NCBI GenBank assembly: GCA_964467925.1 | Contig: CAYXSX010000001.1 | Location: 434,001 to 498,000, forward strand | Source of the DNA: CAYXSX01 sp964467925 | GTDB taxonomy: Bacteria; Pseudomonadota; Alphaproteobacteria; Micavibrionales; Micavibrionaceae | Direction: 5' to 3' | DNA length: 64,000 nt | Shown: positions 1-8,264 of the stretch, in pieces | How the letters are laid out: every line of letters begins with the position of its first letter | Position numbering within the stretch: position 1 is the first letter of the stretch | Notes under the pieces: model-generated | Seen by the model: only the letters and a program-made list of their open reading frames with translations | What the model was told of the DNA's origin: nothing | Databases searched by the model: none | Program-made: the position numbers and the translations under genes

Positions 1-33
1 TGCTACCCTGCAATCCCTAACCCCTAACGCTCA

Positions 34-150
34 GGGCCCGTTAGCCGAAGGCGGTAACTCTAGAATAGAGAAATCATCTTCAGCAGGGCGCATCGGGAAT
101 GTCCCGCCTGGAAGAACCCAACCACCTGATGCGCCCATCTTTTCTTTTTG
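34..150 (+). other. Structured intergenic element ending in a terminator-like hairpin
   Basis: Several adjacent hairpins are visible: GTTA-GCC/GGC-TAAC at about 39-58, CTCTA/TAGAG at about 58-70, and a 9-bp stem GGGCGCATC (86-94) with GATGCGCCC (128-136). The last stem encloses a small GGGA/TCCC hairpin (95-105) and is followed by a T-rich run (TTTTCTTTTT). It could be the 3' end of an RNA gene or the terminator of a transcript entering from the left. I could not match it to tmRNA, 6S, SRP or RNase P RNA. No convincing protein-coding gene lies here. Confidence 0.4.
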
Positions 151-211
151 ACATTGGCTGCCAAAGCCATACCCTTGAAGAAACAATGGACAAAAAAACA
201 AAGAAAAGTAC

Positions 212-2248
212 ATGACACCCCAAGCACAGCGTAAAAACAAAGCCCCTACCGCCTTTAATAAAAAGCAGAGCCTTGCCGAGCGTGAATTCGAGCGCGGTTA
301 TTTTAAAAAGGCCGAGCCGCTGTTCATGGACATCGTCTTGCGCGAACCGACAAACACAGACGCCGCCTATAAATATGCCACGTGCCTGCGCAAAAACTGC
401 AAACAGGGCGAGGCACTCGCCATCATCTCACAGGCCATAGCTCTCTCACCCGCTTCCGAAGCCTATGCCGAACAAGGCCATATTTATGTGGAAATAGGTA
501 TGCCGGAAGACGCCCGGAAGTCTTTCGAAGCCGCTATCACGTTAGACGAAAACAACCATGACGCATGGGCAGGGCTTGCTCTTTATTTCGCCGATCAAGA
601 CAAGCGCGAACACGCGTTACTTATTATGAACCGCGCCAAAGAAATCGCGCAGCAAACAAACAGCGGTAAAATCGATATATACCATCATTATATGAGCCAT
701 CTTTTCAAAGGTCTGACGCTCAAAAAATTTGAACCTGCCTATAAAGCTTTGGTTCTTGACGGGCTGAATACAAAATTCGTTTCTCATGACGATTACAATA
801 AATCATGGGACGGTCTGCTGCGAAGCGACCCTGTTCTGCTTCCTCTGCTTGATAATCTGCTGGAACGGCCCTTCGACGAATTTAAAAAAGAGATTGATAA
901 AAACCCTGACAGCGCCCTGTTCACCGATCCGTTTTTTTATACCGGAATCAGGAAACTTAATGTCATAGAGCCGCGGCTTGAAAATATCTGCCGTAATTTC
1001 CGCCGATATTTCCTGAACGCGATTACAGAAGGAAGTTTTAAAAACAGCCACCACAACCTTCTGTTCGCTATGGCAGATCAGTGCTTCTTTACCGAATATG
1101 TTTTTTCCTTCACGGAAGAAGAGGAAAAACAGGTTGAGGCGATTATCAACGAAATTCAAAGCACGCCGTTAGAGGACATTGAAAACCTGCCGCTTAAACT
1201 AGCAATCACCGGATGTTACCGTCCCTTGATCAGTCTGGAGAACGCGCGCGATATCCGCAGCCATATTCTAAAAGCACTGAAAGACGACGCGCTTTTACAG
1301 GATCTGGTTAAAACGCAAATCGCCGAGCCGCTTGAGGAACTGCGCATAAAGCAAAACATAAAAAGCGTAGGCAGCTTCGACGATGAGGTTTCCCGCAAGG
1401 TTCAGGAACAATATGAGGAAAACCCCTACCCCCGCTGGAAAAGCTCGGCCCGGGTGACGGGTGGTGATCACGGCGCGTTCAGCAAATCTCCTGTCCATGA
1501 TTTCCCTTGCGAGACGTTACTGTCCGCAGGTTGCGGCACCGGCAAGCAGATCACCATCAACCGCACTATATTCCCCACCGCCCATATTACAGCCATCGAC
1601 ATCAGCAAGACGAGTATAGCGTATGCGCAGCGAAAATGCCGCGAGCTCGGTTATAACGACGTCGATTTCTTTCACATTGATATTCTGGAACTCGAAAAAC
1701 TGGGCAAGACATTCGATTGTATTTCCTGCGGCGGGGTACTTCACCATATGGAAGACCCGTTCAAGGGCTGGCAGTCTCTGACCAATAGTTTGAACCCCGG
1801 CGGATATATGCATATAGGCCTTTATAGCGACGCCGCCCGCCAGCATGTCGTAAAGGCGCGCGAACTTATCGCCGAAAAAGGATATGACACCACGCCGGAG
1901 GGAATACGTCAGTGCCGCGAGTATATTAAATCGCTGCCGCCCGAAGATCCGCTTTTCAAGGTGACCAAAAGCGGAGACTTTTATTCCATCTCGGGTACGC
2001 GCGATTTGATCTTCCACGTGCAGGAACATCGATACACCATTCAAGAAATCCGCGAAACGCTGGAGCGCCTGTGCCTTAAATTCACACGCATGATGTTCGT
2101 GTCCCACACGCCGCATCAACAATATAAGAAGGATTATCCGAATGACCGCTTTGCGGAAAGTATCGAAAATCTGGAAGAATTCGAGAAAAACCACCCGAAC
2201 GCTTTTGCCGGAATGTATCAGTTCTGGGTGCATAAACCGGCTAAATAA
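212..2248 (+). CDS. TPR-repeat protein with class I SAM-dependent methyltransferase domain
   Basis: A 678-residue soluble protein. The first ~130 residues read as tetratricopeptide repeats (alternating A/Y/G positions typical of TPR helices). A central helical region follows, then from about residue 430 a Rossmann methyltransferase with the glycine-rich SAM motif LLSAGCGTGKQ, an acidic second strand (ITAIDISKTSIAYAQ) and the post-motif CGGVLHHMEDP. It lies directly upstream of a small unknown gene and flagellin, so flagellin or another flagellar protein is a plausible substrate. That is inferred from position only. The domain call is secure; the substrate is unknown. Confidence 0.85.
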   Translation: MTPQAQRKNKAPTAFNKKQSLAEREFERGYFKKAEPLFMDIVLREPTNTDAAYKYATCLRKNCKQGEALAIISQAIALSPASEAYAEQGHIYVEIGMPEDARKSFEAAITLDENNHDAWAGLALYFADQDKREHALLIMNRAKEIAQQTNSGKIDIYHHYMSHLFKGLTLKKFEPAYKALVLDGLNTKFVSHDDYNKSWDGLLRSDPVLLPLLDNLLERPFDEFKKEIDKNPDSALFTDPFFYTGIRKLNVIEPRLENICRNFRRYFLNAITEGSFKNSHHNLLFAMADQCFFTEYVFSFTEEEEKQVEAIINEIQSTPLEDIENLPLKLAITGCYRPLISLENARDIRSHILKALKDDALLQDLVKTQIAEPLEELRIKQNIKSVGSFDDEVSRKVQEQYEENPYPRWKSSARVTGGDHGAFSKSPVHDFPCETLLSAGCGTGKQITINRTIFPTAHITAIDISKTSIAYAQRKCRELGYNDVDFFHIDILELEKLGKTFDCISCGGVLHHMEDPFKGWQSLTNSLNPGGYMHIGLYSDAARQHVVKARELIAEKGYDTTPEGIRQCREYIKSLPPEDPLFKVTKSGDFYSISGTRDLIFHVQEHRYTIQEIRETLERLCLKFTRMMFVSHTPHQQYKKDYPNDRFAESIENLEEFEKNHPNAFAGMYQFWVHKPAK

Positions 2249-2270
2249 ATAATGAAATTTTAAGGATGAA

Positions 2271-2280
2271 TGCGTATAAT
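2271..2280 (+). promoter_or_regulatory. Probable -10 promoter element TATAAT
   Basis: A perfect TATAAT (2275-2280) preceded by TGCG lies 28 bases before the ATG at 2308, with a purine-rich ribosome-binding site (AGGAGTTAAAGG) in between. No clear -35 box was found. It probably drives the small gene at 2308 separately from the methyltransferase. Confidence 0.4.
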
Positions 2281-2307
2281 AGGAAATAGGAGTTAAAGGA
2301 TTTAACT

Positions 2308-2709
2308 ATGGCACTTATTGCAGGAGCATCGGCATATTATTACAGTTCGTCCTTGTCGAACAGCCATCGGCTTACCGTATCGACGGACAACCTTCTGGGC
2401 AGAAACACCGGAAGCCTTCTGGATGCAGGACGCCGTATCAACCGTAACGGCATCGGCCTTTCTTCCAGCGCCCGTCAATTAACCCAGAAATTCCTCAACG
2501 ACAGTGGCGGCTTGGCTAACACCCTTCTCTCGGCCTCCGCGGATTTGAACACCACAGACAACCTGAAAACACGCATTTTGGCTATCCGCGCAAGGTTTGC
2601 GGCTGATGACATCGAACCGGACGTCTTTTTAACGACAGCAGAAAGAGACGCCAAGGCTAAAGAAAAAGCAGCAGCTTCGAGCGGTAGCAATGTCGATATA
2701 GAGGCATAA
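2308..2709 (+). CDS. Small protein of unknown function in the flagellin locus
   Basis: 133 residues with a strong ribosome-binding site (AGGAGTTAAAGG). The N-terminus is Ala/Tyr/Ser-rich (MALIAGASAYYYSSSLSN), the middle is Ser/Leu/Asn-rich, and the C-terminus is charged with an Ala/Lys tail. No signal peptide or clear membrane segment is evident and I do not recognise a family. Its place between a methyltransferase and flagellin, with its own likely promoter, suggests a flagellar filament role, but this is inference only. Confidence 0.65.
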   Translation: MALIAGASAYYYSSSLSNSHRLTVSTDNLLGRNTGSLLDAGRRINRNGIGLSSSARQLTQKFLNDSGGLANTLLSASADLNTTDNLKTRILAIRARFAADDIEPDVFLTTAERDAKAKEKAAASSGSNVDIEA

Positions 2710-2778
2710 ATCACCTCCGGCATTTTTTTCTAAAAACTTTCTCAAAAACTTAAAATACTTCCCGATTCGCCATTTTTG

Positions 2779-2793
2779 TTAACACCCTGTTAA
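2779..2793 (+). promoter_or_regulatory. CtrA-type box TTAA-N7-TTAA upstream of flagellin
   Basis: TTAA at 2779-2782 and TTAA at 2790-2793 are separated by exactly seven bases (CACCCTG), the known Caulobacter CtrA consensus. It lies about 90 bases before the flagellin ATG and about 20 before a possible -10 (GAGAAT, 2812-2817), the place where CtrA activates promoters by overlapping the -35 region. ctrA is encoded in this window at 23.3 kb. Confidence 0.55.
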
Positions 2794-2818
2794 GAATTTA
2801 TGATATATTCTGAGAATA

Positions 2819-2839
2819 GGTGCCCAAGTATTGGGCGCC
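2819..2839 (+). promoter_or_regulatory. Hairpin in flagellin 5' leader (candidate FlbT target)
   Basis: A 9-bp stem (GGTGCCCAA with TTGGGCGCC, one G-U pair) closed by a GTA triloop. It lies at or near the inferred transcript start, about 40 bases before the flagellin start codon. In Caulobacter, FlbT acts on the 5' leader of flagellin mRNA; flbT lies immediately downstream here. The hairpin is directly visible; its role is inferred. Confidence 0.5.
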
Positions 2840-2881
2840 CGCTTAGTAAAAGCTAAACATAACCTAGGAAAGGAAACTACC

Positions 2882-4636
2882 ATGTCTTCTGATGTAGTAT
2901 TGACCGCAGCCTTACGGAACAACCTCCTCTCGCTGCAAAACACCCAAAGCCTTATTGATAGAACACAGATCCGTCTTGCTACGGGTCGTTCTGTTAACTC
3001 TGCGCTTGACGATCCGCAAAACTTCTTCGCTGCGGATTCACTTAACAACCGCGCTAACGACCTTAGCCGTCTTCTGGACGGTCTTGGTCAGTCAATTCAA
3101 ACCATTAAAGCTGCCGACCAGGGTATTAAGTCTCTGACAAAACTGATCGAACAAGCTGACTCCCTGGCGACAACAGCCCTGGAAGCGACCAGTAACGCCG
3201 GTGCCGGCGCTACTATCGTTGGTGATGTTGACGTTAGCGATCTGACTATCGTAGCTGCCACACAAGGTACGTTGAACTTTAACTTCACCAACGCTGACGG
3301 TGAAGATCTTGCCAACGTTACAGGTGCTGCAGTTGCCTTCACAACCGGTCAGACGATCAGCGATATCATTAACGGTATCAACGCGATCAGAAACGCCGAT
3401 AACGAGCAGATCATCAGCGCGAAACTGACTGACAGCGGACGCTTACAGATCAGCACTTTCGCTGGCGTTAACGCCCGTATCGACCTTCAGGAAAACGGTG
3501 ATGCTTCTCTTGCCGAAGCACAAACAATCGCCGGTCAGCTTGGTCTGTCCAATATCCTGAGAGTGGAAAGCGCGATCACACCGGCTGGTACAGCGTCTAA
3601 TAGACTTGCTGTTAACCTGGAAGCTTCCGCCAGCATTTCTTCTCAAGCCCTGTATCGTACCGGTGGTACCGAACTGGCCCAGAGAAGCACATTGCTGACC
3701 GCTTTGCTTCGTGATGCCGACGGTAGCGGCTCTCCCGCTTCCGACAACGCGTTCCAGATTGCGACAGCAGCATCTACTGGTGATACGTACTCTATCAACC
3801 TTGCCATCAACGGTGGTTCAGCCACAGCGATCGCTGTGAGCACAACCTCCACAGTGCAGAGCTTGATCGACGACATCAACAACAACGTCAACCTGAACAG
3901 CCGCATCAGCGCAAGCTTCGATGAGACTACAGGTAAGATCACGTTCTCACCCCTTACAGGCGACATCGAAAGCCTTGAATTCAGCGTAACCGCGACCGAC
4001 AACGCCGGCGCAGACGCTCGTATTCAAGCTAACTTCGGTTTCGGTTCTGTTGGCAACCTGGACTCTACAACTGACGATGCGGCCGCCACTAACGCGACCG
4101 GCGAAACATCAGATGTTGAAAGCATCCGTTTCGGTTCCGGCGGTGGTGACATCGCTCAGGCCCAGAAGGACTTTAACGTTGTCCGTGACCAGATCGACGC
4201 CCTTGTGCGTGATGCCGGTTACCGTGGCGTGAACCTTCTGAACGGTGACAACCTTGTAACCAACTTCAACGAAGACCGCTCAAACCAACTGACCACAACA
4301 GGTGCAAACTTCACCTCTTCCGGTCTTGGTATTGACGCCGCTGCCTTCGCAACCGGCTCAGCGATCACTAACACGCTGACACAGGTTCGTACGGCTCTGG
4401 CCGCAGTTCGTGCCTTCGGTGGATCTATCGCTAACGACCTGGCTATTATCCAGACACGCGAAGACTTCACACAGAACACGATCACGAACCTTCAAGAAGG
4501 TCGCGACAAGCTGGTTGTAGCTGACCAGAACGAGGAAGGCGCAAACCTGCTCGCTCTGCAAACCAGACAGCAGTTGGGTGTTACATCCCTGTCTCTGGCT
4601 TCTCAGTCACAACAGTCAGTGCTTCGTCTGTTCTAA
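2882..4636 (+). CDS. fliC: Flagellin
   Basis: 584 residues from the ATG at 2882, chosen because AGGAAAGGAAACTAC precedes it and flagellin N-termini begin this way (MSSDVVLTAALRNNLLSLQN); a longer reading from 2831 adds a non-flagellin tail. The conserved N-terminal D0/D1 region (residues ~1-140, with RLATGRSVNSALDDPQNF) and C-terminal D1/D0 region (~480-584, ending LASQSQQSVLRLF) are both present. The Ala/Thr/Asp-rich middle is an expanded, surface-exposed variable domain, making the protein about twice the size of Caulobacter flagellins. Exported by the flagellar type III system to form the filament. Followed by a strong terminator, then flbT and flaF. Confidence 0.95.
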   Translation: MSSDVVLTAALRNNLLSLQNTQSLIDRTQIRLATGRSVNSALDDPQNFFAADSLNNRANDLSRLLDGLGQSIQTIKAADQGIKSLTKLIEQADSLATTALEATSNAGAGATIVGDVDVSDLTIVAATQGTLNFNFTNADGEDLANVTGAAVAFTTGQTISDIINGINAIRNADNEQIISAKLTDSGRLQISTFAGVNARIDLQENGDASLAEAQTIAGQLGLSNILRVESAITPAGTASNRLAVNLEASASISSQALYRTGGTELAQRSTLLTALLRDADGSGSPASDNAFQIATAASTGDTYSINLAINGGSATAIAVSTTSTVQSLIDDINNNVNLNSRISASFDETTGKITFSPLTGDIESLEFSVTATDNAGADARIQANFGFGSVGNLDSTTDDAAATNATGETSDVESIRFGSGGGDIAQAQKDFNVVRDQIDALVRDAGYRGVNLLNGDNLVTNFNEDRSNQLTTTGANFTSSGLGIDAAAFATGSAITNTLTQVRTALAAVRAFGGSIANDLAIIQTREDFTQNTITNLQEGRDKLVVADQNEEGANLLALQTRQQLGVTSLSLASQSQQSVLRLF

Positions 4637-4682
4637 TCATAAACAAGTTTCGGTCGGGACATCCCGATCCAAGCGACAAAAA

Positions 4683-4707
4683 CCCCGGCAGAAAGCCGGG
4701 GTTTTTT
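4683..4707 (+). terminator. Intrinsic terminator after flagellin
   Basis: Perfect 7-bp GC-rich stem CCCCGGC (4683-4689) / GCCGGGG (4695-4701) with loop AGAAA, followed by six Ts. It separates flagellin from flbT. Confidence 0.93.
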
Positions 4708-4763
4708 CTTCGTTTTTTTGTCCAAAACCGCACGTTTTTCTACCCTTTTCGCCCCTGCCGTGA

Positions 4764-4769
4764 TATAAT
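4764..4769 (+). promoter_or_regulatory. Probable -10 element before flbT
   Basis: TATAAT in the context TGCCGTGATATAATATAA, about 60 bases before flbT. A very similar context (CTGCGGTATAATATAG) precedes the fliK-like gene at 18695, so the two may share a promoter class. No TTGACA-like -35 is visible. Confidence 0.4.
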
Positions 4770-4826
4770 ATAATTATAAGCAGGAAGCTTGTTTCACCAA
4801 CGGCCCGTAAGAGAAGGAAGAAATCC

Positions 4827-5225
4827 ATGGCCCTCGTAATCGACCTCAAACCAAAAGAAAAAATACTGATCGGCGATGCCGTCATCACGAATGATGGTCA
4901 ACGCTCCCGGCTACATATTGCCGGCGATGCCGCGATCATGCGTGAAAAAGACGTGATGCAGGAAGAGGACGCCAATACGCCCTGTAAGAAAATCTATTTT
5001 CTGATCCAGTGCATGTATCTGGCGCGATCCCCCAAAGAGTATCACGACAAGTATTTTAAGATGGTCAAAGAAATCCAGGACGCCGCACCGTCTTGCACGA
5101 TTTTCTTTATCCAGATTAACGAGGAGATCTTGAACGATCATTACTACAAAGCCCTCAAACTGGCCAAGCAACTCATAGAACATGAAAGCGAACTGTTAGG
5201 ATATGCCACAAAACAACCAAAATAA
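4827..5225 (+). CDS. flbT: FlbT, flagellin expression regulator
   Basis: 132 residues with a good ribosome-binding site (GAGAAGGAAGAAATCC). The FlbT family pattern is clear: N-terminal LKPKEKILIGDAVITNDG, REKDVM, and the family core ANTPCKKIYFLIQCMY. In Caulobacter FlbT binds the flagellin mRNA leader and promotes its decay until the hook is finished, working with FlaF. It lies straight after the flagellin terminator and overlaps flaF by 23 bases, a standard alphaproteobacterial arrangement. Confidence 0.93.
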   Translation: MALVIDLKPKEKILIGDAVITNDGQRSRLHIAGDAAIMREKDVMQEEDANTPCKKIYFLIQCMYLARSPKEYHDKYFKMVKEIQDAAPSCTIFFIQINEEILNDHYYKALKLAKQLIEHESELLGYATKQPK

Positions 5226-5631
5226 CCCCTACGCCAACGCCGCCGGAACCTATGGCAGCCACGCCCAGGCCCATACTCCAGACCAACGGGAGCTCGAGGG
5301 GCGCGTCCTGCTGAAATCGGCCAAGATGATCAGCGACCTGCAAAACGCATGGGACGAGGTTACGCCCGAACTTCTGGGTGAGACCTTACGCTACAACCGC
5401 CAGATATGGATGATGTTTTACGACACCGCGCTGGAGAACCCGGAAGAAAACGGTGAAACCCGCCCGGACGACCTGCGCAACAACATCATCAACCTTGCCA
5501 ACTTCATTTTCAAACGCGAGATGGAGGTCCTCTCCTCCCCCTCCAAGGAAAAGCTCGATGTTCTGGTTAACATCAACCGGGAAGTCGCGGCAGGATTGAT
5601 GGCTCAGGCTGGGAACACAGCCGAAGAATAG
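5203..5631 (+). CDS. flaF: FlaF, flagellin assembly/translation factor
   Basis: 142 residues; the ATG lies inside the end of flbT, suggesting translational coupling. FlaF features include RELEGRVLLKSAKMI near the start, LRYNRQIWMMFYDTALE in the middle and NLANFIFKREMEVL later. FlaF is the partner and antagonist of FlbT in flagellin synthesis and export in alphaproteobacteria. The first ~25 residues are Asn/Gly/His-rich and probably disordered; this N-terminus is slightly longer than usual, so a later start is possible. Confidence 0.9.
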   Translation: MPQNNQNNPYANAAGTYGSHAQAHTPDQRELEGRVLLKSAKMISDLQNAWDEVTPELLGETLRYNRQIWMMFYDTALENPEENGETRPDDLRNNIINLANFIFKREMEVLSSPSKEKLDVLVNINREVAAGLMAQAGNTAEE

Positions 5632-5662
5632 GTTTTAAAAGTTTCCCCATTACAACAAAAAA

Positions 5663-5676
5663 GCCCCTCGCGGGGC
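5663..5676 (-). terminator. Terminator between flaF and the FlaG-like gene
   Basis: GCCCC (5663-5667), loop TCGC, GGGGC (5672-5676). On the minus strand the stem is followed by a T-rich run (TTTTTTGTTG), so it mainly terminates the FlaG-like gene. For flaF the following bases (CTGTTTA) are weaker. Confidence 0.7.
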
Positions 5677-5704
5677 CTGTTTAGGGTGCAACTACGAAAC
5701 AGTA

Positions 5705-6235
5705 TTACGCAACAACGCTGACGCCGGCGGACTGGCTCGGGGCGCTCGTAAGCGCGGCTGAAGCAAATGCAGCGGACGCAATCTGCGCCTGCTCGGAACT
5801 GGATGACGCATTTTGAGCCGTAAGCTGCGGCGCTTCCGCAGATACCGGAGCGGCAAAACTTGCGCTTTTAACGCCTTCTGAGCCTCCCTGAGCCTCCTGA
5901 GAAACCGATGAGGTCTGCTCCAGCTGGGCGCGCACAGCCTCCTGAGCGGCTCTTAAACTGGCTTCTGCGGCGCGCTGCGCCAGCAGGCTTTCAGATGGAA
6001 ACTGGCGGATAACATCGCCCGTGTCTGAATCGCGGATCTGCAAGACCGCTTTGTTGTAACTGGTGTTTACTTCGATATAGGGGCTGACATAAGGGGCCAG
6101 AATAACCGGCGGCGCACTATCGACTTTAGGAGAAACGTCAGCAGCAGGTTGGGCAACGCGCGATGCGTTTACCTGCTCTACAGCTCCACGTACAAGAGGA
6201 GCGTTTGATAAAACTGAGTTAACAGCCTCGATCAT
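5705..6235 (-). CDS. FlaG-family flagellar protein
   Basis: 176 residues. The middle (residues ~60-85) has the FlaG signature of a hydrophobic/charged strand followed by TG-E/D-VIRQ-P: VLQIRDSDTGDVIRQFPSES. The rest is Ala/Ser/Gln-rich with low complexity, especially the C-terminal half. FlaG proteins affect filament length or assembly in other bacteria. It is transcribed opposite to its neighbours; a GGATT-type ribosome-binding site precedes the ATG. Family membership rests on the short motif and on position beside flagellin genes. Confidence 0.7.
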   Translation of the reverse strand: MIEAVNSVLSNAPLVRGAVEQVNASRVAQPAADVSPKVDSAPPVILAPYVSPYIEVNTSYNKAVLQIRDSDTGDVIRQFPSESLLAQRAAEASLRAAQEAVRAQLEQTSSVSQEAQGGSEGVKSASFAAPVSAEAPQLTAQNASSSSEQAQIASAAFASAALTSAPSQSAGVSVVA

Positions 6236-6583
6236 TGTTAATCCTTAACCTTTAACACTTAAACCCTCATACGTCAGTCCTAGACGCAATAGGCTTAAGT
6301 TATACTACCCTAGTATCATAGTAACCCGGATAGATGCAAAAGTCAAGATTTTGCAACAAATATTTTTCATAAAAATAATAAATTTTGCTCTTTCCCCTTA
6401 TCCACAACACAATGGAAAATATACAAAAAAAATATTATAATAATAAGGCGAGTTGTGATTTGCGCGATTCGCATTTCTCGCGTATTCTGTTAGTTGCGTA
6501 AGATCGTTTACGTGGGCGTTCCCTCTGGTAATTTCGGCCCGCAAAGATAAAAAGACACGGCAACATAGAAAAAGGCAAGGTCG
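6236..6583. other. AT-rich divergent intergenic region before fliF
   Basis: A 348-bp gap between the minus-strand FlaG-like gene and fliF. It holds four TTAA tetramers at a 7-bp period (6238, 6245, 6252, 6259), a very AT-rich core (about 6350-6450), one perfect DnaA-box 9-mer TTATCCACA (6398-6406), a TATAAT-like run at about 6434-6443, and an imperfect GCGAG/CTCGC inverted repeat at about 6448-6482. It presumably carries divergent promoters. No gene is visible. Confidence 0.5.
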
Positions 6584-8224
6584 GTGAACAGCTTTCTAGA
6601 AACACTCAAACAACTTGGCCCCGCCCGTCTGGGTGTCATGGCCGCGATCCTGCTCAGCCTTGTACTCTTCTTCGCTTTTGTCTCCATGCGTATTTCCACG
6701 CCCGAACTGAAACTGCTTTACAAGGATCTGTCCTCGCTGGATTCCGGCGCCGTTGCCGGCAAGCTCGAGGAGCTTCAGATCCGCTACGACGTTTCCGCCG
6801 ACGGTTCCCGCATCATGGTCGGACAGGACGACGTGGGCCGCGCGCGTATGCTGCTGGCGCAGGCCGGCTTACCCAACGGCGGTTCCATGGGTTACGAGAT
6901 TTTCGACGAACAATCCGGCTTCGGCACAACCAATTTCGTCCAGAATATCAATCAAGTCCGCGCGCTTGAGGGCGAACTGGCCCGCACCATCAGCTCGGTT
7001 GAAAACATCCGCAGCGCGCGCGTGCATCTTGTCCTGCCACAGCGCGAACTCTTCAGCCGCGATACCCGCGCCTCCAGCGCCAGCGTTTTTATCGGCATCC
7101 AGCCCGGTGCGAATATCGAACGCACCCAGATCCTAGCCATCCAGTCACTGGTTTCTTCCGCCGTCCCGGACCTGAAAGTGGATAACGTTTCCGTGATCGA
7201 CAATAACGGTAACCTTTTGGCCAAGGGTGACGGTGACGACACCAGCCTGATGAGCCTGCGTTCCGAAGAACTGCGCCGTAATCAGGAAAGCCGTATGACG
7301 GAAAAAATCGAGGATCAGGTCAGCCGCGTGGTTGGCTACGGCAATGTACGTGCGGCTGTGACTATCGAAATGAATTTCGACCGTGTCAGCACGAACGAAG
7401 AACTCTTTGACCCTGAAAGTCAGGTTGTGCGCTCATCACAGCTGACCGAAGAAAACAATCGCGAGCGTGAGCCTCTTTCCGAAGCGGTAAGCGTGCAAGG
7501 CTCCCTGCCCGGCGTGGGCGCTGACCTTCTGACAGATAACCAGCCCTCATCCGAAAACAGCCGTCTTGAGGAAGTCACCAATTTCGAGATCAGCCGTACC
7601 GTGCGCAACACTGTGCGCGAAGCGGGCGAAGTTCAAAAACTCTCCGTCGGCATTCTCGTTGATGGCCGCTACACCACCGACGCTGAAGGCAACCGCGTTT
7701 ACGAACCGCGTACCCAAGCCGAGCTTGACCAGATTTCCGACCTTGTCGCCTCCGCGATCGGCATCGATCAAAGCCGCGGCGACGTCATCGAAGTTGTGAA
7801 CATGCGCTTTGCCGAAATCGACACCGACGAGGAAGTCGTCGATGCGCGCTTCCTTCTGGGCTTTGACAAGGGCGACCTGCTTGATGCCGCAGAAATCATG
7901 ACCGTTGCCATCATGATTATTCTTGTGGTCATGCTGATCCTTCAACCGATGGTCAGCCGTTTGATGGCTATGGAGGGAGGACCGCCCGCCGATGAATCCG
8001 TCGAGGCAGACCTTCTTGCCGCGCGCCCTGACAAACCTGCTCTGGCCGCACCCACTCCTTCCTCTGCACCTGCCGCGCCTCAAGCCGAGGAATCCATGAT
8101 TAACATTCAGGGTGTGGAAGGCAGCGTGAAGGCATCCACCATCAAGAAAGTCGAAGAAATTGTTGAAAACTATCCCAATGAAACCATTTCCGTGATCAGG
8201 GGCTGGATGACGACAGACAGTTAA
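6584..8224 (+). CDS. fliF: Flagellar MS-ring protein FliF
   Basis: 546 residues starting at GTG (6584), preceded by AAAGGCAAGG. There is one transmembrane segment near residues 17-36, a large periplasmic region with the ring-building motifs (ELKLLYKDLS, ARMLLAQAGLPNGG, VQNINQVRALEGELARTI, VHLVLPQRELFSRD), a second transmembrane segment at ~435-457, and a cytoplasmic C-terminal tail that binds FliG. Length matches the family. It is the first gene of the co-directional block fliF-fliG-fliH-fliN-motA-flbD. Confidence 0.96.
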   Translation: MNSFLETLKQLGPARLGVMAAILLSLVLFFAFVSMRISTPELKLLYKDLSSLDSGAVAGKLEELQIRYDVSADGSRIMVGQDDVGRARMLLAQAGLPNGGSMGYEIFDEQSGFGTTNFVQNINQVRALEGELARTISSVENIRSARVHLVLPQRELFSRDTRASSASVFIGIQPGANIERTQILAIQSLVSSAVPDLKVDNVSVIDNNGNLLAKGDGDDTSLMSLRSEELRRNQESRMTEKIEDQVSRVVGYGNVRAAVTIEMNFDRVSTNEELFDPESQVVRSSQLTEENNREREPLSEAVSVQGSLPGVGADLLTDNQPSSENSRLEEVTNFEISRTVRNTVREAGEVQKLSVGILVDGRYTTDAEGNRVYEPRTQAELDQISDLVASAIGIDQSRGDVIEVVNMRFAEIDTDEEVVDARFLLGFDKGDLLDAAEIMTVAIMIILVVMLILQPMVSRLMAMEGGPPADESVEADLLAARPDKPALAAPTPSSAPAAPQAEESMINIQGVEGSVKASTIKKVEEIVENYPNETISVIRGWMTTDS

Positions 8225-8264
8225 ACTAGATTTGCAGGCATGCAACGTTAGGAGAATGTTTTAA

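Noticed and set aside
31..240. 69-codon minus-strand frame at the left edge
   Set aside because: It overlaps the hairpin-rich element and has no ribosome-binding site or recognisable product.
1517..2233. 238-codon open frame antisense to the methyltransferase
   Set aside because: Shadow frame with no family features; the sense gene has clear methyltransferase motifs.
6398..6406. Perfect DnaA box TTATCCACA
   Set aside because: A single 9-mer of this kind is expected about once in two such windows by chance, and no second box or origin-type gene lies nearby.
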